Of a stretch of 64,000 nucleotides of DNA, positions 57,421 through 64,000 are shown piece by piece. Both the position numbers and the translations under genes were made by a program. Source of the stretch: Anthoceros angustus (lineage: Eukaryota > Streptophyta > Anthocerotopsida > Anthocerotales > Anthocerotaceae). Each line of letters starts with the position of its first letter. The stretch's first letter is position 1. The stretch is taken from the NCBI GenBank assembly GCA_010909165.1, contig MU008158.1, positions 3,676,809 to 3,740,808 on the forward strand, read 5' to 3'. Under the pieces are notes generated by a model, which did not search any database, was not told the DNA's origin, and saw nothing but the letters and a program-made list of their open reading frames with translations.

Positions 57421-60400
57421 TTAACCTGCTCTGTTCTCCATGTCCAGTTGAACTATACCCTCCAGCTCATGGACAACCTCTGTTATGACAGGCCGGATGC
57501 TCACTTGCGAGTCTGTGCATCTCAATGCTAGCTCTAAATATTTGCGTAGCGCCAGCTTGTTGTACACGTGGTCAAGTGCAGCATCCACAATTTCCTCGGG
57601 TTCACCCCCTTGCCAGGTTTGGTTCACCTGGAATGAGACAACGAAGCATTCAGCGACCAAATCTCAAGGCTTGCCCTGCCCTCCTGGATGTATAGTTAAC
57701 ATGTGAGAACCACTCACCCAGTCAACAATGTGCAACCACGCGTTGAAAGGAGGGCACACCGAGAACGGCGTCCGGCCACACACCAACTCCAGCTGTAGCA
57801 CCCCAAAGCTGTAGACGTCGCTTTTTGTCGTCCATGCCTTGGCGACCACAGAACTGCAAGCCAAACACGTTCAATAGAGTGGAGTGGCACGAAGACACAT
57901 CCACACTGAGGTCCTGAGGAAGATGGACTTACTCAGGATCCACGTAGCCTGGAGTGCCTTTTATTTCCAGGAATTTCTCCGCTTCCCCTACCTCAGCCTT
58001 CGTTCCAGGCCTGTAGTTTCCTATCTTTGCAGTGTTCTTGCGGTTCAAAAGTATGCTGCTACTCTTCAGGTCCAGGTGGAGGAGTTCACGACTGTGAAGA
58101 TACCGAAGGCCTGTTTGAAGGAACAAGAATGCTCGTTGGAGAACATAACCTGGTCTTCTGTTCAAATAAGACGCAAGAAAGAACGGACCAGCTTACCAAC
58201 TGCTATATCCAAGGCAATGTTGATCCTCTCCTTCCAGGTGAGACGCAGAGAATGGTCTGTGAAAGGGCCTAGAGCACATTCAGCAAAAGAAAAAACGGAG
58301 TGAGAGGCACAACGGGAACTGCAGGCACACCTATATCCAGCCTGGCCGTGCTACATACCATGCAAGCGCTGGTGAAGATCCCGCCCTTCCATATATTCAT
58401 ATACCAGCTTGCTCTGCTTCCCGTTCCCTTGTACAGAAAATCCCAGCAGTGCAACAAGGTGCTTGTGCTGTAGCTGTGCAAGTTCAGAAACCTGAAGTTC
58501 ATTGCAGCTGGATGGTAAGAATTGTTGCTCGCAGACCATGGCTCCCTTAATTCCATTGGCAACGTCACGGCACAACGGAAAGGGTCGGAAGAGGACATAC
58601 CTCACTAGCGAAATCCTGCGTCTCTTGTGGAGAAAAATCTGACAGGACCTTAACTGCCACCTCTTGATTCCCCTTTGATAGTTTTCCGTAAAAGACACCC
58701 TCAGCAATTTGCTTCTGATAGTCATTGGTGGCCTCTCTGATCTCTGCTTCACTCATTTGCCGAACCACTGGGCTGCCAAGAACTGGATAGGGACAGGGAG
58801 TTAATACCAGCAACCACAGCTCCTGAAATGCACTAGGCATCATGTCTCAAACATGTGTCTTACTGCTTATGTACTGGAATGCAAGATCACTCTTACCTCC
58901 TCGAGGGTGTTGGTTAATGTCATTTTGAGGGATTGGTCCTTGATTGTCAGAGACAGAGTCCAAAAGGGCATGAGTTTCCTTTGAAAAACTATTCTTCCCT
59001 TTTCTTCGTTGCCAGATAAGCAGGACAGCTATAACCAGGACCACAACTATAGCTGCAACCACAGCTCCAGCAATAACTCCCACGTTACTACCCCCGCTGG
59101 AAGAGGAAGGTCCACTGGCCGGACCCGGTCCACTGGCCGGACCCGGTCCACCACAAGAATTTGGTAACGGGATTATTAACCCGATGTTTCCATCACGTCT
59201 GCAATATGAAGAAGGTTCCAACAGTTAACAAGAGGAACTCATCCGAATGAAAACACTTGCATCAAGTGGACGAGTATGCTCCAGGAAAAGCTCACATGAA
59301 ATTTGAACCCAGCTTGTTGACGAGACATGGAGGCACTATCCCAGTTATGTTGTTGTTTGCAATGTTCCTGGTCAGCAAACTAGTGTGAGCAGGCACATGG
59401 TTTTGCAAGCTACAATAATGCTACAAAGTGGCTGTCAACTTCATACCAGTTGGTGACACGGAACATTCATACACCACACACATCCGTTTCACTAGACTTC
59501 CCCCGGAAAGTGCATTCTAGTGCAGAACAACATTAATCAGCTCCACAAGAAGGCTTACAGCTGCTTTAGATTCTGCAAGCCCTCCAACCAGGTGGGAAAG
59601 TCTCCACTCAGCTGATTGTTTGATAAGTCCCTGCCACAAACACCACACGTGCAGATGATGCCACTTCCTCCTACTGAACATACTCACACAAAACTGCCTG
59701 AACATAACTAGCTGCAAATTGCAACAGAAATCGTCTAATGTGCTACTCACAGATACTCCAGGGAGACAAGGGAGCTGAAATCTGGTACTGAACCTGCAAA
59801 TCCACTGCTGTTAAGCAACCTGCAAGGGAAACGGTCGAAGTTACCAGGATGACGTCATGCACATCCACAAACTTTGGAAGCTCTTTACAGCATGTTGACA
59901 ACTCACAAAGTCCTTAAAGAAGTCAGCTTTTGTATGGCTTCAGGAATCGACCCTGACGGATTTCTGCCAGACAAATCCCTGGACGAGAGGCGGTTATGTC
60001 AGTCCTGCATATTCAAGGACGGATGAATTCAGACAGAAGTGGGTACACAACCACCTGAATTCACTCAGGTATACAGGCACAAGCAAACCCAATCAATGGA
60101 GCACTACTAAAGGCCTTACAAAGACACCACTGTAGGTGGAGCAACATTGACGTTACATCCAAGCTCTCTCCATGGAACAGGTAGGCAGGGATCCCCCACC
60201 CAGTCTGAAATATTTGATTCGTTCTTCAGCTGTTTCAAGGCTGACACTGCAAAGAAAGAATATTTCTTAGAGAACCAAGTTTCAACAGATGAAGGGGAAA
60301 TAGCAAGATGCCAAAATCAGCAGAGATATGCAGCTAGTAGTTACCTAGCCCACTGTCTGTTGGCTCTCTGGCTGGAATGATGGAGTATACTTCCAGTGCA

Positions 60401-61846
60401 TTCAGCAACGGGTCGAGAGTGGAACTTTTCTCCAGGGTATAGGTAATAAGTTTCTCCGTAACATTGACATTGAAGGTGAGCGTCTGGAAAACAAGTTTCC
60501 CTCTAGCCCCACCACCACTGTCTTTATCTACTATTTGAGTCAGATTTACATACTGACTGGGAGTACCATCAACATGGACAGCAATAAGGCGATAGGCACT
60601 CAAATTCCGGTTAGTTAACTCTGCAAAAAACAGACTAGAGAAGACCGGAGTTTCCGGCACTGGAAGGGAGAAGGAAATATTGGGTGCAGTGATGGCCTCC
60701 ATTAACACATTTGCCGGTATTTGGTCAACACCTGCCTCTTGTCGGTTGAAGTGTCCTAAATTACTGGCAGAGACACTGCGGGTGGTGTTCAGTAGCTCAG
60801 GGAACGCAGATACTCCAACTTCCCAAATGCGATCCCACTGATCATCGAAGTACCTGCTCCAGCAACGCACAATGAGTTAGGTACTACTTTCGGTGCCAAC
60901 AGCAGGGGTAGGAATGATGCAACGGTCGGATCAAGAAAGACAGCAACTGAGGAACCAGAGACGTGCTAAGTATGTGAGACAAAAAGCACGTCAATGGACA
61001 AAACACCCTGCTGAAGTCATATGGTGAAAGACTAAGCTTCATATTCAGAGAACGGAGCATACACTTTAGTACCACTTACCGGATTGTCTTGTTCCCAAAA
61101 TTCACTCTCTTGAGAATGTGGAGATAGTTTCCGGCTGAAAGGGGATACGAATCATTAGCCATAGTCCGGAGCTCTAGTGAGCTGATGAATGGAACATGGT
61201 CTGGTGTCCGCCTGATCAAACAGACACTGACCTCCGACGCATTAGGAGTAAAAATGTTTTCAAAGTACAGAGGCCTGGAAGGGTCAGTAATTTTGACTGT
61301 GGTCCACAGGGTTGCATCTAAGGACAAGTCAAATGCAGGAAGAACATTGCTGCCATCATAGTTTCCATATAGAAAAGTGGCTCTGACAAGAGACGAATTG
61401 CCAGGAGTGACTGGAAGACTGTAGCAACTCTTGCTCTGGTTGCCTTTAAAATATCGCAGATTCTGCAGATCCGTTGCAATCTGGGCTGCCCCAAAAATAG
61501 TGGGATTCACCTTTCCAATATCCCCTCCCGTGAAATATACATCAGATTGCCACACAATTGACGTCGTCGGATCGGTAGAGTTTCCCACACTGCCACAATC
61601 GATACTCAGGAAGCCTGCAAAAACCACAAGCAACTTGGACAGTCAGCACCTGACAGTAAGGTGCAAGCCCGAGGCTCCAGAAACAGGCAATCTATCTTGG
61701 TGTCTGCCCCAGGCAGGCTGACAGTCTTGCAAATCCAGAGAACCGAGCGGGCAAAAGTAACCTTCTCGTTGCGCTGCCGTCTGCAGAAATGCGGATTGCA
61801 GAAAGCACAGAACCACTCCACAAAAAATCACCCTACTCCGCCACAT
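57421..61846 (-). CDS. Malectin-like LRR receptor-like pseudokinase (second copy)
   Basis: ATG 61846 opens a signal peptide (VIFCGVVLCFLQSAFLQTAA). The malectin-like domain starts GFLSIDCGSVG (61080-61614) and ends DPLLNALEVYSIIPA (60345-60852). The linker is SDWVGDPCLPVPWRELGC (60120-60246). Single-repeat LRR exons lie near 59909-59981, 59751-59820, 59560-59630 and 59297-59368. A Gly-Pro-Ala-Ser hinge with a doubled GPGPAS unit precedes the helix GVIAGAVVAAIVVVLVIAVL (about 59040-59100). The kinase begins near 58779. The glycine loop is shortened to QKQIAEGVFYGKL; Lys is kept in VAVKVLS. The catalytic loop is HLDLKSSSILL (Arg and Asn lost) and DFG is replaced by GNY in KIGNYRPG. TKSDVYSFG is present. 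Remaining kinase exons: 58602-58779, 58363-58490, 58200-58269, about 57940-58131, about 57722-57853 and 57421-57628. It parallels the gene at 38.8-43.4 kb exon by exon, so the two are paralogues. Confidence 0.87.
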
Positions 61847-64000
61847 CTTAGGATCTGCCAGCTGCCAGGTCAGGCCTTCCCTCAAGCCGGTCTCGCCCCA
61901 GGAACGCATCGCACCCCTCTCATCAGCCCACTACTCCTCCAGCTCACATCCAGTGACCAATCTGAGGCCAGATGGAGGCGTGCTATAATGCGTCAAAACC
62001 ATCGCCCACAAAGCCGAGACATTTTTCATGAACCCATTTGCGGCGTGAAACATCTCCGAGTGCTCCAGCTACGAGCATCCAGGGAGTCGGAAGTTCCTTG
62101 CGAGACGGGAACCCACTAATGCAGATCCAAGCTGCATCCCCAGAGCTAACACTCCGGAATCCCGACACCAGATGGACTCGCGAATCCCGAGAACGCTCAG
62201 CCAGGAAGCATTGAATCCAGAGAGGAACCCAGCTCTCGTGCCCTGCAAGCGCCCGCTGTGGTGCGATCCTTCTCCGCCGCGGAATGGGAATGGGGGTAGG
62301 AATCCGGTGTAGGAAGTGGTCAGGCTGTCATTACGCGGCATGTGAAGCCGGCACAGGTGGGAACCTCTACAGGCCACGAGGAAGGACACTTCTGAGAATA
62401 GATAAAAGAGGCTGGAGCCGGTCAGAGCGGGCGGAGCTCGGGTGTATTTGCCGCGATCTGTGATGAGTCAGGCAGGCTGGCCACTCTTTCAACACCGACG
62501 GCCTCCAGTCAACTTCTTAGCAACCAGGCCCAGCTGATGCTAGGTGTAAAAACCTTCGACCGAAATCTCGTGCCAAGACACTGACAAAACATTTGTTTCA
62601 AGGAAAGTGGACAACAAAAGCGATAACAGCGGCGCAGTGACGTCAGACACAATTTTGCAGGTGTATCCTGGAAGGGGCAGCAGGAAGCTGGGAGGAAGGG
62701 TGACAAGATGGGACCACCTCTGGCCAACTGGGCGGAAGCTCTTAGCTCACCATGCCCATCACTGTGTGGAGACAGGGGATGCCAGGGCCCCCCGTCATAC
62801 TCCAGTTGTGCCAGGGACCCCCTTCGAGGAATTCAGGAGGAGTGACCCATAAAGGTCCTCGGTCATGTTCAGGTTCACGAGACGGTGATTGTGGGAAGGG
62901 TACTTCCTTGACTAAACAGTAGCAGTGCTCAGGTGCAATGCTTTCTCCTGGACGAGCTTGTGGGCAGTCATGCTCTCAATGATCAGAAGATTGTGGTCAT
63001 TGTGAGAACTTTGGCCCGTCCCATTCCTGATAGCTGCGAAGCTAGGATTATGCCCCCACCTGATTGAAAGAATCTCCAACCAAATGTTGACGGAAGGTGA
63101 GGAATGAAAGAGTCTCCAACCAAATGTTGACGGAAGGTGAGGAAGCAAACACAACAGGTTGCGGAGAGCTGGCAGCTGGACTGATGAAACCATCCGCTGG
63201 AAGTGGGATGTAATGCCCAGCATTATGGCACTGTGTGTCTTGTTGAGGCCCTTGCCACCATTGTCTAAAAGGCTGGATTTACTTGCAGGTGCACGCGACG
63301 TCACCAAGCATCACAACGATGTCCATCTTCCTTGAGGCACGATTAGGCTTTCCCATCTTCTGCAAACATCTTTGGCTTGAGCTTGGCCTCAGAAGCGAAA
63401 CCTCCAGAATGTCGACAAAGCAGATCAACTACGGCGTCGTGAACTGCATCCCGGATCATTCAGAAAGTGACAGCCACTAACCTGACAAGCCTGCAAACAG
63501 TATGCCTACAGGTTTGGTGAAGCATACCACCGGCTTCCTTACAACTCTGTTGACAAACAGAGGTGCTCGGAGAGCAGGAGGTACAAAACCCAAAATGTTT
63601 TCTCCCGTCCTTCCATTTCGCAGAAAAGAAATAAAGAAACCGGGGCACTTTAATGAATATTAATGATTCTTAACAGTATAGGTATACCGATTGCGTTCTG
63701 CTTGCGGGATGTATTCAATGAGCTCTTTCTGCCCAAGCTAGGTTTTCTCCCTAACAAGCCATAGTAATATACCACTAGAATTATTATCCCATCACCAGGG
63801 AGATGGAAGGGTTTGCATACCTTTGTTGTCCTTACTATTATAAGGATTTCTCCCATCAAAGAAGGAGGAGTTGTTGAAATAATGAAAATTAATATAATTG
63901 GGTACTTATTAGATAGAGTGTTTTTATTAAAATAATGAATAATAGATTTAAATATTATTATAAATAATAAAAATTAGAATTCCATACCTAAGTAAAGTTC
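61847..64000. other. Upstream region of the receptor gene and AT-rich window end
   Basis: The first several hundred bases should be the receptor promoter. Open frames such as 62912-63307 (-, 131 codons) carry no recognised domain and include the translated tandem repeat at 63065-63144. From about 63640 the DNA is strongly AT-rich. No gene is supported. Confidence 0.45.
63065..63144. repeat. 40-bp tandem duplication
   Basis: Two adjoining copies (63065-63104 and 63105-63144) of a unit containing TCTCCAACCAAATGTTGACG; only one or two bases differ. Confidence 0.9.

Overview
The window is nuclear DNA of a land plant. It has many short GT-AG introns (mostly 60-200 bp). It also has plant-restricted families: malectin-like/leucine-rich-repeat receptors, a PLS-class pentatricopeptide repeat protein, a CYP85-clan P450 and a phytocyanin-type domain. 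The gene structures suggest a seedless plant (bryophyte or lycophyte grade), but the species cannot be fixed from sequence alone. All exon coordinates below were read by eye from reading frame and splice signals.

Layout. 4-3525 (+): CCDC93-like subunit of the Commander/CCC trafficking complex. 4603-6845 (+): receptor kinase with an intact catalytic core and a damaged phytocyanin-like ectodomain. 8113-10692 (+): secreted malectin-like/LRR protein without kinase, with a GPI-like tail. 10.7-13.2 kb: AT-rich, with a ~32-bp degenerate tandem array. 13.2-15.96 kb (+): SVOP/OCT7-type MFS transporter. 16833-20837 (+): plant coiled-coil protein of unknown role. 21.2-22.1 kb: frameshifted relic of a reverse-transcriptase-associated ORF.

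23193-35071 is an 11.9-kb DNA transposon with 28-bp perfect terminal inverted repeats. It carries two divergent genes. The rightward gene encodes a DUF7869-type transposase-like protein. The leftward gene encodes a protein ending in a beta-class (N4/N6) DNA methyltransferase-like domain. Each gene is interrupted, apparently within an intron, by an alternating TGCGCGCA-type array. The two arrays are in opposite orientation and about 3.45 kb from their nearest terminus. Three tandem duplications and many small indels break the reading frames. This is the most unusual part of the window.

37.6 kb holds a PIF/Harbinger transposase fragment. 38789-43358 (-) and 57421-61846 (-) are two full malectin-LRR receptor kinases whose kinase domains have both lost DFG and the HRD-region Arg and Asn, so both look like pseudokinases. 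Between them lie a TAF1B/Rrn7-type RNA polymerase I factor (47481-50190, -), a PLS-E type PPR protein (51128-53770, +) and a CYP85-clan P450 (54112-56484, +). The remainder is intergenic, with small tandem repeats and a possible tRNA-derived SINE.

The receptor genes form a loose family cluster: one catalytically intact kinase with a different ectodomain, one ectodomain-only protein and two full-length receptors with degenerate kinases. The kinase intron positions, and in the ectodomains an exon-per-LRR layout, are shared.
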